64,000 nt of DNA, taken from Bacillota bacterium. GTDB lineage: Bacteria > Bacillota > Clostridia > Acetivibrionales > DTU013. Under the pieces are notes generated by a model. That model was not told the origin of the DNA. It searched no databases and worked only from the letters and a program-made list of their open reading frames with translations. The stretch lies in contig JAEXNT010000042.1 in the NCBI GenBank assembly GCA_023439545.1, positions 62,001-126,000 of the forward strand, read 5' to 3'. Of this stretch, positions 15,910 to 23,914 are shown one piece after another (the first letter of the stretch is position 1; every line of letters starts with the position of its first letter). The translations under genes were made by a program, and so were the position numbers.

Positions 15910-16374
15910 ATGAACTCTAATGATGTTATGGCACAGCAAGTCATGGACTTATTCGGCCTAATTTATAGAAATCTGATGCGAGATGAAAACGACAGCATTT
16001 CGTTGAATGCAGACAGTCAATCGGCGCTACTGTCGGTTCTTTTGCGTAACGGACCGACAAAGATGAGCGAGATTGGTAAATTACTGAATGTAACAAAGCC
16101 GAACATCACTTTCCTTGTCGATAAAATGGAGGAACATGGGCTTATTAAGCGGGAAAAGGATGCCGAAGATAGACGGGTGTCAAAAATATGCCTGACGGAA
16201 CAAGGCAGAGCGGTAATAGAAGAAAAAAGAAACTCTCAGTATCGCAAAATCGCCAGCCGGCTTGGCCGGCTGTCAGCGGAAGATAGAGAAGCCCTAAAGC
16301 AAGCTGTGGAGATAGCGTCAAAAACACTCAGAAAGCTATATAACGTAAATCTTCAGAATAATGGAGAGGAGTAA
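15910..16374 (+). CDS. MarR-family transcriptional regulator
   Basis: This 154-residue winged-helix regulator has the MarR core KMSEIGKLLNVTKPNITFLVDKMEEHGLIKREKDAEDRRVSKICLTEQG (about residues 55-103), including the DxRxxxIxLT-like wing. The start is ATG 15910, well spaced from AGGTGATAAAA. The GTG at 15901 lies inside that site. MarR proteins usually repress their own operon and release DNA on binding a small aromatic or amphipathic ligand. A near-ideal operator palindrome sits over the transcription start. The C45 hydrolase gene follows after 5 bp and is surely co-transcribed, so the ligand may be that enzyme's substrate or product. Confidence 0.93.
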   Translation: MNSNDVMAQQVMDLFGLIYRNLMRDENDSISLNADSQSALLSVLLRNGPTKMSEIGKLLNVTKPNITFLVDKMEEHGLIKREKDAEDRRVSKICLTEQGRAVIEEKRNSQYRKIASRLGRLSAEDREALKQAVEIASKTLRKLYNVNLQNNGEE

Positions 16375-16379
16375 TAATC

Positions 16380-18539
16380 ATGTCAATGATACAAATTGGA
16401 AATTCAGAAACAAGTTATCTGAAGGGCCAAATCATTGGTCCGTCATCCAAGCGAACCGCATGGATGTTCAGAAACATCAGCTATGTAAAAGCTTTCTCAA
16501 AATACAGCAAGGCAAAACTGATACTTGGGAGAGCGGACCTTGAATTGGCAATGCTGGACTACAATGACCCCATGTATATGCAGAGGCTTAATGAATTCAA
16601 TTGTGTCATGCTCGAGTGCTCAAAGGCACGCTGGTATTCCTCCGTCGGTATTGTAACCAAGAAAAAGGCGGACTGGAAGAAGGCGCTCGGTACCTTTAGC
16701 AATTGTATCAGGCTTGGTGAAGAATTACTGAAATTGCTGGAAAGCCATTCAACAGAAAAGCTGGATGTAAAAATGCCGGTTCTTTCAAGAAAAGAGACCG
16801 AAATTGAATATGCCGACGACGCGCCTGTTGTGCCCGATAGCTGCCCTATTGTCATACTTCAGGGGTCTAGCTACGAAATGGGGTATCAGTACGCACAGCA
16901 GCTGGTACAAATTTTCGGGCCATGGATGCTTGAAAAAAAAGCGCTAAGAAAATTCACAGATGAAGCGATTGGTGAAATAAAAAAATGGGAAGAACAGCTC
17001 AGAAAGTATACTCCGGAAATTCTGGACATGTGCAGGGGCTGGGCTCAGGGCGCCGCTGACCTGGGGATCGAGATGTCCTATCTGGATGTCGTGGAAATAT
17101 GGACGGGTCACATGCCACCCAAAATGACGTACATGGGCAGAGGCGATAAGATTTCTGATGTGCCGCCCCCGATTGCCTGTTCGGGAGCTGGCGCGTGGGG
17201 CCGCGCGACAACAGACGGCAAACTGGTCACGGGCTCTTCCGGGGACCACGACCCAAGCTTCCCCATCGTCATTATGGCATATCCGGATACGGGTAACAAC
17301 TTCATGTTCACGACTTTCTCGGCTATTGGAGATATCACGCTGGTGGGTAGCCAGCAGATGTTTGGGTTTCCCGGCATAAACAACAAGGGACTGGCCTACA
17401 TTGAACATGGCGGGCAGCCGCGGCTTATAGAGCCGAAGAAGTACTGGGGGTACGGCTTGCGGCGTGCGGCGTCGGTCTTTCACATCCTCCGGTTTGCCAA
17501 TAACGCGAAGGAAGCACAACGGATGGAGCTTGAATTCCCGATCGGGGACGCCGGCATGGATAATGGAACACTGGGCGGTTTTTACGCAGACAGCAGCTAT
17601 GGCTATGTACTGGAAAGCAGAAAGGAGCCTGTGGCAATCCGCGAAGCCGGATATATGGGTGAGACCGATTTCCTCTACGCCAATAACAGTGCGATGCACA
17701 AAGAGGCGTCCAACGCAGGCTGGATGCAAGCGGATCAAAAAGTGAACAAGGACTGGAAATGGGATGAACACGGCGGGTGGTATCCGGAAAAGTTCACGGG
17801 ACTCAAGCTAACAGAGCTGTTTAGGGGCGGCGAAGGGCAGGCCGCGGTAGCGCTGAGGGGGATGTATCACGGCTGCCTGAAGCGTAACCTCTACCATTAC
17901 AAGATCCTGAGCAGGGGTATGGGGCATATCGATATGGAATACATGAAAATGATATTCCGCAATTCAGGCACAATGCCGTCCAAGCCGTGGAAAGTGATCA
18001 ACAGGGAATTCAACAAGACCGGTCTGTGGGGAAACGTTTCAGTTGGAAACTCCAGCAACGGCATAATAACGGTGACGAAGCCGGATAACGGCGACAACGG
18101 ACTTTACTCCGTATGTGTGGGCGAAGCTAAGCGTGGCGTCACGCCTTCAAGCCCGTTTTTGGCAAGTTTTTGCCCCATGTATGGCGAGACAAACGCCTTC
18201 TGGGAGATAAAGCTGGCCGATAAACCCGAGAACGCGGCAAGACACGCCTATTTGAAGGCTAAGGAGTACATGGAGGAAACGGAAGCCCTACTGGCCCAAA
18301 ACAATATAATAACCAACCTTCAGACGCGGAGCTATTTGAAAAAGCTTGTAGACGCAGCAGCCGATCATATGCGTCAAGGCGAGAAAAGCATTCAAGCTGC
18401 CGGGGGTCTTGAAGAAAATGAAGCAATCTATGAATGGTCCCGCGCGGCGAGAGCGTTTACAAGGTCACAGATAAAAGCGCTAATGGCGCACGATATGATG
18501 ACACCCCCGCCGTCAAGACCTGAGGATTTTAATGTGTAG
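16380..18539 (+). CDS. C45-family (acyl-CoA:6-APA acyltransferase-like) Ntn hydrolase
   Basis: This 719-residue protein places an N-terminal nucleophile hydrolase core in its middle. After GSSYEMGYQYAQQL (typical of the C45/AAT propeptide region), the sequence IACSGAGAWGRATTDGKLVTGSSGDHD offers C267 as the candidate self-processing nucleophile. Later GLAYIEHGG and DGTLGGFYADSSYGYVLE-like blocks also fit. The family includes isopenicillin N acyltransferase and bile-salt-hydrolase relatives, which cleave or transfer acyl groups on amide bonds. It is longer than most (350-450 residues), with about 160 extra residues at each end. No signal peptide is visible. The start ATG 16380 follows GGAGAGGAG. 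Control by the upstream MarR gene is likely. Confidence 0.8.
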   Translation: MSMIQIGNSETSYLKGQIIGPSSKRTAWMFRNISYVKAFSKYSKAKLILGRADLELAMLDYNDPMYMQRLNEFNCVMLECSKARWYSSVGIVTKKKADWKKALGTFSNCIRLGEELLKLLESHSTEKLDVKMPVLSRKETEIEYADDAPVVPDSCPIVILQGSSYEMGYQYAQQLVQIFGPWMLEKKALRKFTDEAIGEIKKWEEQLRKYTPEILDMCRGWAQGAADLGIEMSYLDVVEIWTGHMPPKMTYMGRGDKISDVPPPIACSGAGAWGRATTDGKLVTGSSGDHDPSFPIVIMAYPDTGNNFMFTTFSAIGDITLVGSQQMFGFPGINNKGLAYIEHGGQPRLIEPKKYWGYGLRRAASVFHILRFANNAKEAQRMELEFPIGDAGMDNGTLGGFYADSSYGYVLESRKEPVAIREAGYMGETDFLYANNSAMHKEASNAGWMQADQKVNKDWKWDEHGGWYPEKFTGLKLTELFRGGEGQAAVALRGMYHGCLKRNLYHYKILSRGMGHIDMEYMKMIFRNSGTMPSKPWKVINREFNKTGLWGNVSVGNSSNGIITVTKPDNGDNGLYSVCVGEAKRGVTPSSPFLASFCPMYGETNAFWEIKLADKPENAARHAYLKAKEYMEETEALLAQNNIITNLQTRSYLKKLVDAAADHMRQGEKSIQAAGGLEENEAIYEWSRAARAFTRSQIKALMAHDMMTPPPSRPEDFNV

Positions 18540-18590
18540 ACAGGCGCTTTTGAGAGTTTTATAGTAGTTGCTGCAAGAAATGACAGTCTT

Positions 18591-19862
18591 TTATGCAGTG
18601 GCCTGAAAAATAAACCATCCATCCTTTACTGAAAACTGGAATACACCGCCATGCTTTTCCACGATATGTGCCATGCTTTTTGTGCCAAAACCATGCCCCT
18701 GTTCTTTTGATACAGGCAGACCCTGATGGAATGTTGGTTCTGTCTGATAGTTGTTGCGGAGGTCAATACACAGCTTGTTATTCTTGGAATACACACGCAG
18801 GCGAACGATGCGTTTATTGCTGTCAGTTATATGTTCCGAGGCTTGTATGGCGTTTTCCAAAGCGTTTGACAAAAGCGAACAAAGCTCGGTGTCACTAAAG
18901 GGAAGGGAGTCAGGCAGCTTCGCTTCTATCGTCAACTGAATTTCCGATTGTTTTGCTTTGGCGGCGAAGGCGGACAAAATCAGATTGACGGTTTCGTTTT
19001 CACAAAAGCGTAAAGGCGTAATGGCATCCATGTCGGACTGGGCAGTCCGGAGATATTCTTTGATCTCCTCGATGTGTTCCTTGGAGGCCAACCCCTGTAA
19101 AAGAGAGAAATGGTGGCGCATATCATGCCGATAGGACGCGGCATTCTGCTGCAGCTGCCGCAGAGAAGCAAACTCTGTCTGCGCCAGTCGAAACTGCGCA
19201 TCCAGCATATCACGCTCTCTTTGGAGGGTTGCCTGCTTTTGCGTCTCAGCGTAGTAAAGGATGACGAACACAAAATAGAAAACAGATATTGTTGAGGGCA
19301 TGAACTGTACCGCCCATTTTGTGCCGCGGTAAAGCACATCGGTGTAGATGGTGGTAGTGTAGTCGAAGAGATAGTAAAAAAGCGGTACACCGCCTAAAAA
19401 TAAACAAGATTTAGCGGACATCTCCATAAGTTGCCGGATGGACCCGGCCACATATCTTTTCAGGAAATAATAGGATAGAAATACAGCCGCAACATAAAAA
19501 ATGTGGTCTGCAAGGCTACTGCCAAAGGCGGCTCCCGCAAGAAAACCGACCCAGCGCGGCGCTTGACAGCAAAGATAGCCGGAAAGCACGCTGACGGTAG
19601 ATATAAGCCACGGACGTTTATAGTATAGGGAGAATATCACTATCAGCGGCAGGTGGATAATCAGCGGATACAGTTTTGATGTCAAATCCAGGCCCAAAAG
19701 CCACCAGCAGGCGGTCTGAACGAGAAGAAAAATTGTACAGAGCAAGCCAAGGATAAACCTGTTTTTCCGCGTGAGCTCTACTCCCGCAAAAAGAACCGAC
19801 ACCGCTATGCCAAAGACCAGAGAAAATCCAAATCGTAGGAGTCCTATCACTGTTACTAGCAT
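18591..19862 (-). CDS. AgrC/GHKL-type membrane sensor histidine kinase
   Basis: This 423-residue kinase has an N-terminal membrane domain with about six hydrophobic segments (residues 1-215), a coiled-coil region (ETQKQATLQRERDMLDAQ), the phospho-acceptor H246 in YRHDMRHHF, and a GHKL ATP-binding domain with LLSNALENAIQAS (N box) and GHGFGTKSM (G box). This is the layout of peptide- or quorum-sensing kinases such as AgrC and NatK, which pair with LytTR-type regulators. Its partner lies 24 bp upstream in the same direction. No AgrB/AgrD-like gene is seen nearby. The C-terminal end faces the C45 hydrolase gene. Confidence 0.9.
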   Translation of the reverse strand: MLVTVIGLLRFGFSLVFGIAVSVLFAGVELTRKNRFILGLLCTIFLLVQTACWWLLGLDLTSKLYPLIIHLPLIVIFSLYYKRPWLISTVSVLSGYLCCQAPRWVGFLAGAAFGSSLADHIFYVAAVFLSYYFLKRYVAGSIRQLMEMSAKSCLFLGGVPLFYYLFDYTTTIYTDVLYRGTKWAVQFMPSTISVFYFVFVILYYAETQKQATLQRERDMLDAQFRLAQTEFASLRQLQQNAASYRHDMRHHFSLLQGLASKEHIEEIKEYLRTAQSDMDAITPLRFCENETVNLILSAFAAKAKQSEIQLTIEAKLPDSLPFSDTELCSLLSNALENAIQASEHITDSNKRIVRLRVYSKNNKLCIDLRNNYQTEPTFHQGLPVSKEQGHGFGTKSMAHIVEKHGGVFQFSVKDGWFIFQATA

Positions 19863-19886
19863 TTTTAAGCAGATCCCTCCATTTAA

Positions 19887-20612
19887 TTATTCCCCCTCCA
19901 TTTGATAATTCAGATATTGCTGTTTAATCTCCCGCGCCTTGCCCTGTGCAACAGGAACAGAGGACAGGGTCCGTAAGGTCACCTGATGATTTTCAATGGT
20001 ATCCACATACTGCATATTCACAAGATAAGAGCGATGGGGTTTGATAAAACACCCATATTTTAGAAGAGTATCGCAGACGGAGGAAAAGGACTCCGTACAT
20101 TCGACGACCTTGCCGGAGCGCAGGTGATACAGCACATTTCTGCCGATGACCTCGGCAAAAGCCAAATTGGATATCAGTATTTTTTGAATGCCGTCATTAC
20201 TCTTTACGATAATCGAATCTTCGTCTTTTTTGGCTTTGATCTGCTCCAGCATCTCGTCAAAGGTGAAGAACAGCTTTTCCTTTGAGATTGGCTTTAGTAC
20301 ATAGTTAATGGCTTTCACCGAATAGCTTTCCAAAGCAAACTCGGGCGATGAGGTAAAGAATAAAATCGGCGCGGTTTTGTCAAAACCACGGATTTCCTTT
20401 GCGACATCAATGCCCGTAAAACCCGGCATAATAATATCCAGACAATATATATCAAACCGCTTTCCTTTTCCCAAGGCTGAAACCAACTCAAAGCCATTTG
20501 GAAAGACGGCGTATTCGCAGCCTAGATGTTTTGATGTTCGATACAGGTCTATAAGCCGTACCATATTGGACAGCTCGTCAATATTGTCATCACAGACCGC
20601 AATCTGCAGCAA
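19887..20612 (-). CDS. LytTR-family response regulator
   Basis: The N-terminal receiver begins LQIAVCDDN, with the phospho-acceptor Asp in YCLDIIMPG and a Lys in LKPISKEK. The C-terminal LytTR DNA-binding domain (ILISNLAFAEVIGRNVLYHLRSG, FIKPHRSYLVNMQYVDTIE) covers roughly the last 100 residues. The frame opens at ATG 20648, which lacks a ribosome-binding site. GTGGAGGAG inside it points to translation from the TTG at 20612 (or the nearby CTG), giving about 241 residues starting as AgrA-like proteins do. It forms an operon with the kinase. A pair of direct repeats spaced like a LytTR site lies just upstream, facing the secreted protein gene. Confidence 0.9.
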   Translation of the reverse strand: MLQIAVCDDNIDELSNMVRLIDLYRTSKHLGCEYAVFPNGFELVSALGKGKRFDIYCLDIIMPGFTGIDVAKEIRGFDKTAPILFFTSSPEFALESYSVKAINYVLKPISKEKLFFTFDEMLEQIKAKKDEDSIIVKSNDGIQKILISNLAFAEVIGRNVLYHLRSGKVVECTESFSSVCDTLLKYGCFIKPHRSYLVNMQYVDTIENHQVTLRTLSSVPVAQGKAREIKQQYLNYQMEGE

Positions 20613-20683
20613 AATCTCCTCCACTTCCTTATTATTCAACTTTACCATAGTAATTTTACCATAAAAATAGAAGATCCGAAACT

Positions 20684-20717
20684 ATGCTTCATGCAGAAAA
20701 AACCATGTTTCGTGCAG
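20684..20717 (+). promoter_or_regulatory. LytTR-type operator (two direct repeats, 21-bp phase)
   Basis: atgcttcatgcag (20684-20696) and atgtttcgtgcag (20705-20717) match at 11 of 13 positions and are exactly 21 bp apart. LytTR proteins bind two direct repeats on the same DNA face at about this spacing. The site lies between the divergent regulator gene and the secreted protein gene. Confidence 0.65.
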
Positions 20718-20787
20718 CAGACGGTTTTATAGATAAATTCCTGATAGATTGAAAATGTGAGAAAAGTCAGAATGGAGGAAAAATATT

Positions 20788-21528
20788 ATGAAAAAGCGAT
20801 TTATTGGCATCCTGCTCTCCCTGTGTATGGCACTGACCCTGCTGCCGACAACGGCAATGGCGGCAGCGGCGGCGCCCTCAACACAGTCTACCGCCAAAGT
20901 TACGGGCGAGGACTGGACGACCTTTAAGGAAAGCGGGTTGGTTGGCTACAAGGACACGAGTCAGTATGTCTACGTTAATTCCTTTTCGGACGGTCTTGCC
21001 GCCGTATTCAAGTATCAAGCCCGCTGGGGCAATCAGGACGTTTACAAAGTCGGCTGGATTAACACCACCGGCAAAAAGGTCAGCAGTGTTCCCGTCGTTA
21101 TGGAAACAGGTGACTACTATATGAGGATTCCGAGCGGGAAGCGGACTAAGTCATACATTGTTCCCGTGCTGGAGCAGGCAGGCAATACTTCTTGGCTGAA
21201 ACTTTCGGACAAACAGCCGGATAAGAAGTACACGATCAAACTGGAAAGCATCGGTGCAGCGTATTCGATCTCCTATGGCGGCAAGTATATCGGGCTGACA
21301 GAAGCAAAGGATGGATGCCGGCTGCACACAATGGATACGCCGTACCTGTGGGCGATTGAACCTTCCAGCACTTACCTTGGCCACTACGTAACAATCAGAG
21401 ACTACAGCAACAAGAATCTGATCGTTTACGCCAGCGGGCAAAATACCGCCAACGGCACGCACATCATCGTGTGGCCGCACACAGGTTCAACGCCTGCTCA
21501 CGCGCAGATTTTCTTCACCAACAGTTGA
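20788..21528 (+). CDS. secreted protein with WG-like and ricin-type segments
   Basis: This 246-residue protein has a clear signal peptide (MKKRFIGILLSLCMALTLLP, then TTAMAAAA). The next part, FSDGLAAVFKYQARWGNQDVYKVGWINTTGKKV, has the look of a WG repeat. The C-terminal half (about 150-246: KYTIKLESIGAAYSISYGGKYIGL, YLWAIEPS, YVTIRDYSNKNLIVYASGQNTANGTHIIVW) resembles a ricin-type beta-trefoil lobe that could bind sugars. The start follows AATGGAGGAAAAA. It faces the LytTR regulator across a likely LytTR operator, so it is probably that system's output. The function is unknown. Confidence 0.75.
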   Translation: MKKRFIGILLSLCMALTLLPTTAMAAAAAPSTQSTAKVTGEDWTTFKESGLVGYKDTSQYVYVNSFSDGLAAVFKYQARWGNQDVYKVGWINTTGKKVSSVPVVMETGDYYMRIPSGKRTKSYIVPVLEQAGNTSWLKLSDKQPDKKYTIKLESIGAAYSISYGGKYIGLTEAKDGCRLHTMDTPYLWAIEPSSTYLGHYVTIRDYSNKNLIVYASGQNTANGTHIIVWPHTGSTPAHAQIFFTNS

Positions 21529-21819
21529 CAAACCGAAATAGAAAACAGAGGCTGGTGGCTGCACTCAGGACGGCGGCCTTCCCGGACGCACCGGAGCAGT
21601 CCGTCAGCCTTGGCACAGAGGGAACGCATGCGGTACTTACGTCCATGGCTCCCCCTACCGACGCTTGGGCGTTTTATATGTTGGTAATCTGTTGTATAGT
21701 AAATATATGAAACAGTATGGAGAAGGCCTTTGAAATTGGCGCAAGGATTGCTCAACAAAGCTAGGCTCTCAGGACAGAACGGATCAGATATTGTGAGGTT
21801 GTGAAAGCAGGTTGGATAT
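21529..21819. other. intergenic stretch, no gene recognised
   Basis: No frame here combines a ribosome-binding site with a recognisable protein. The base composition is mixed, and worn coding sequence is possible. Confidence 0.4.
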
Positions 21820-22107
21820 ATGAATTATAAAACATATGAATTTGAAGCTGTAATACAAAAAGTCCCCGGCATAGACGGCGCATATGTCGAATTTCCTTAT
21901 GATTTGAAAGCAGAGTTTGGCAAGGGTAGAGTAAAAGTTCATGCCACTTTTGACGGAGAGCCTTACGATGGGAGTATCGTGAACATGGGCGTGAAAAAAG
22001 CCGATAGTTCGGTATGCTATATCATAAGCTTACGCAAGGATATTCGAAACAAAATCGGCAAACAGCCGGGCGACAGTGTTAAAGTTAAAATTACCGAGAG
22101 TGTATGA
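21820..22107 (+). CDS. DUF1905-domain protein
   Basis: This 95-residue protein resembles the DUF1905 domain: YEFEAVIQKVPGIDGAYVEFPYDLKAEFGKGRVKVHATFDGEPYDGS, then CYIISLRKDIRNKIGKQPGDSVKVKI. These small barrel proteins often stand beside or fused to YdeI/DUF1801-like proteins, and their function is unknown. AGCAGGTTGG precedes the ATG. Right after its stop lies the worn start of a DUF1801-type gene, which suggests that a normal DUF1905-DUF1801 pair was broken here. Confidence 0.8.
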   Translation: MNYKTYEFEAVIQKVPGIDGAYVEFPYDLKAEFGKGRVKVHATFDGEPYDGSIVNMGVKKADSSVCYIISLRKDIRNKIGKQPGDSVKVKITESV

Positions 22108-22114
22108 ACGCGTT

Positions 22115-22237
22115 ATGCGGCAATGCCCAAAATGCGGACATGAGTTCAAGAACCAAAATCAAGGCCACTTCTGTGGCGAGCCCCGGCGAAAAGACGGGAA
22201 TGCTGATCATTATCCATTGGGAATCAGGACATTTTGA
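22115..22237 (+). pseudogene. relic: zinc-ribbon start of a DUF1801-type gene
   Basis: The frame from ATG 22115 gives MRQCPKCGHEFKNQNQGHFC followed by about 20 unrelated residues and a stop. The same zinc-ribbon block (CPKCGHEFKN..Q.HFC) opens the intact DUF1801 gene at 28555. Only the first 22 or so codons survive, so this is a truncated copy. Confidence 0.65.
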
Positions 22238-22262
22238 TTGTAAATTATTAGGAGGTGATGTA

Positions 22263-22670
22263 GTGTACGAATATACAAGGGAAGAATTGGAGGAAGCAGT
22301 GCAAATTGTTTCTTCAACTATCGGTAGATGTGAAAAAGCACAGCCTAAATTTGTTGAGGGTACCTCCCAGAATACACTCCTTAAGAACAGGATAAAAGCT
22401 TTATATATTTCAAAATTGCTAATAACACATGAAAATGTTGAGGATAAATATACCAAAGAGGAATTGGTAGAAGCACTACGACCGGTAGCTTCAATTATCA
22501 GTAAATGTGAAAAAGCACAGCTGAAATTTACGGAGGGAACCTCTCATCACACTCGCTTTAGGAAAATGATAAAAGCAATGTATATTTCAAAATCATTGAT
22601 AACTGATGAGATTATAAAAAGAGGTAATGCACTAATGCAAAAAAAGCTGACAAATCAAGATAAAATATAG
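22263..22670 (+). CDS. small protein made of two tandem 59-residue repeats
   Basis: This 135-residue protein starts at GTG 22263, behind a textbook AGGAGGTGATGTA. The longer upstream frame runs through the DUF1801 relic and is not convincing. Residues 4-57 (YTREELEEAVQIVSSTIGRCEKAQ, FVEGTSQ, LKNRIKALYISKLLI) recur at 63-116 (YTKEELVEALRPVASIISKCEKAQ, FTEGTSH, FRKMIKAMYISKSLI) with an offset of exactly 59 residues. Each unit looks like an all-helical hairpin with one conserved Cys. I do not recognise a named family. It is probably cytoplasmic. Confidence 0.75.
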   Translation: MYEYTREELEEAVQIVSSTIGRCEKAQPKFVEGTSQNTLLKNRIKALYISKLLITHENVEDKYTKEELVEALRPVASIISKCEKAQLKFTEGTSHHTRFRKMIKAMYISKSLITDEIIKRGNALMQKKLTNQDKI

Positions 22671-22723
22671 ATGACTGCTCGATACAACTTGTATACCAAT
22701 AATCGCAACTTATCAAAAGTCGA

Positions 22724-23110
22724 TTGAAAGGAATAAAAGTTGGCGTTCAAATATGCTTTGACCTTTGGTTCCCTGAGGTTTCAAGAGAGCAAGTGCTGGA
22801 ATCCGCCGATCTGCTGTGTGCCATAGCTAATTTTGGAGGCAGAACAACCTATGAAATTGCCCGAATCAGAGCAATAGAGAATTTAACCCCTATGATTCTT
22901 TGCAACAGAGTCGGGGAAGAGACATCATCCTTCCTGACTGCCGGCTTACTGGGGATGAGTTCTGTCGTTGACTCATCCGGCGCAAGAATGACCCCGGGGA
23001 AAGAAAGCGTTGAATATGCGGCATGTTGTGATGTCCCATTACCATCGAGAAAATCAAATGTAATATGCAGCGACTTTATCACTGAAATCCTTTTCCATTA
23101 TACAAAATAG
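22724..23110 (+). pseudogene. C-terminal fragment of a nitrilase-superfamily amidohydrolase
   Basis: The sequence KVGVQICFDLWFPEVSREQ contains the nitrilase nucleophile Cys (Cys in QICFD), followed by LLCAIANFGGRTTYEIARIRAIENLTPMILCNRVGEE and the C-terminal strands. Normal carbon-nitrogen hydrolases are about 260-300 residues and carry catalytic Glu and Lys before this point. Those are missing, and the frame has a stop at 22700-22702. No ribosome-binding site is seen. This is a 5'-truncated gene. Confidence 0.75.
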
Positions 23111-23215
23111 TCATAAGTTCCAAGTCCTAAACGTAAATGGGGATTGCTGAATTGTGCCGGAATAATCTGGATACGGCTGCCAGGCTGGGACATAATAATC
23201 GTGGTGAACTTAAAA

Positions 23216-23914
23216 ATGAAAAAAATTCTTGTGATTGACGACGAGCTTGCAATCAGAGATCTGATAGAATTGGTGTTGAAGAGAGAAAGCTATCAGGTTA
23301 AAACTGCTGAAAACGGTACTGTGGGTCTTATGGAGGTCAACTCCTTCCAGCCGGATTTGGTTTTGCTGGATTTAATGCTGCCTGACTATTCCGGTTACGA
23401 CCTTTGCAGGGAAATAGTGAAGAAATCCACAACTCCCATAATAATGTTATCCGCAAAGAATGAAACTATCGATAAAGTTATGGGGCTCGAGCTCGGAGCA
23501 GAGGATTATATTACAAAGCCTTTTGATAACAGAGAGCTCATAGCCAGAATTAAAGTTGTACTGAGAAGATATGAACAAGGTGACCAAATTAAAGGCGATA
23601 ATACAGAGCCGATTATCCGCGGGGAACTGGAAATTGATTTGGATACAAGAAGGGTGTTAAAAGCCGGGAATCAAATTTCACTGACAGCAAAAGAATTTAA
23701 AATTCTCGAGACCCTTTCAAAAAGGCCTAAAAAGATTTTTACCAGAGATGAACTTCTGGAAATTATATGGGGGTATGATTATTTAGGTGACAGCCGGAGT
23801 GTCGACATGACAATTATGCGGCTTCGAAAGAAACTGGAGGATGACTCCGAGAACCCGAAATATGTAAGGACCATCTATGGTTTCGGTTACCAGTTTGGCG
23901 GTGACGCCATTTGA
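23216..23914 (+). CDS. OmpR/PhoB-family response regulator
   Basis: This 232-residue regulator has a receiver (MKKILVIDDELAIRDLIELVL, phospho-acceptor in LVLLDLMLP, K in ITKPFDNREL) and a winged-helix output domain (LEIDLDTRRVLKAGNQISLTAKEFKILETL, RDELLEIIWGYDYLGDSRSVDMTIMRLRKKLEDD, VRTIYGFGYQF). ATG 23216 is chosen because it begins the first receiver strand. The upstream in-frame extension has no homologous look. The gene overlaps the kinase gene by four bases (TTGA), so the two are translationally coupled. Confidence 0.93.
   Translation: MKKILVIDDELAIRDLIELVLKRESYQVKTAENGTVGLMEVNSFQPDLVLLDLMLPDYSGYDLCREIVKKSTTPIIMLSAKNETIDKVMGLELGAEDYITKPFDNRELIARIKVVLRRYEQGDQIKGDNTEPIIRGELEIDLDTRRVLKAGNQISLTAKEFKILETLSKRPKKIFTRDELLEIIWGYDYLGDSRSVDMTIMRLRKKLEDDSENPKYVRTIYGFGYQFGGDAI

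Noticed and set aside
22104..22262. upstream extension of the repeat-protein frame, overlapping the DUF1905 stop by four bases
   Set aside because: In this frame the bases that encode the zinc ribbon in another frame give a random peptide. The strong AGGAGGTGATG before GTG 22263 marks the real start.
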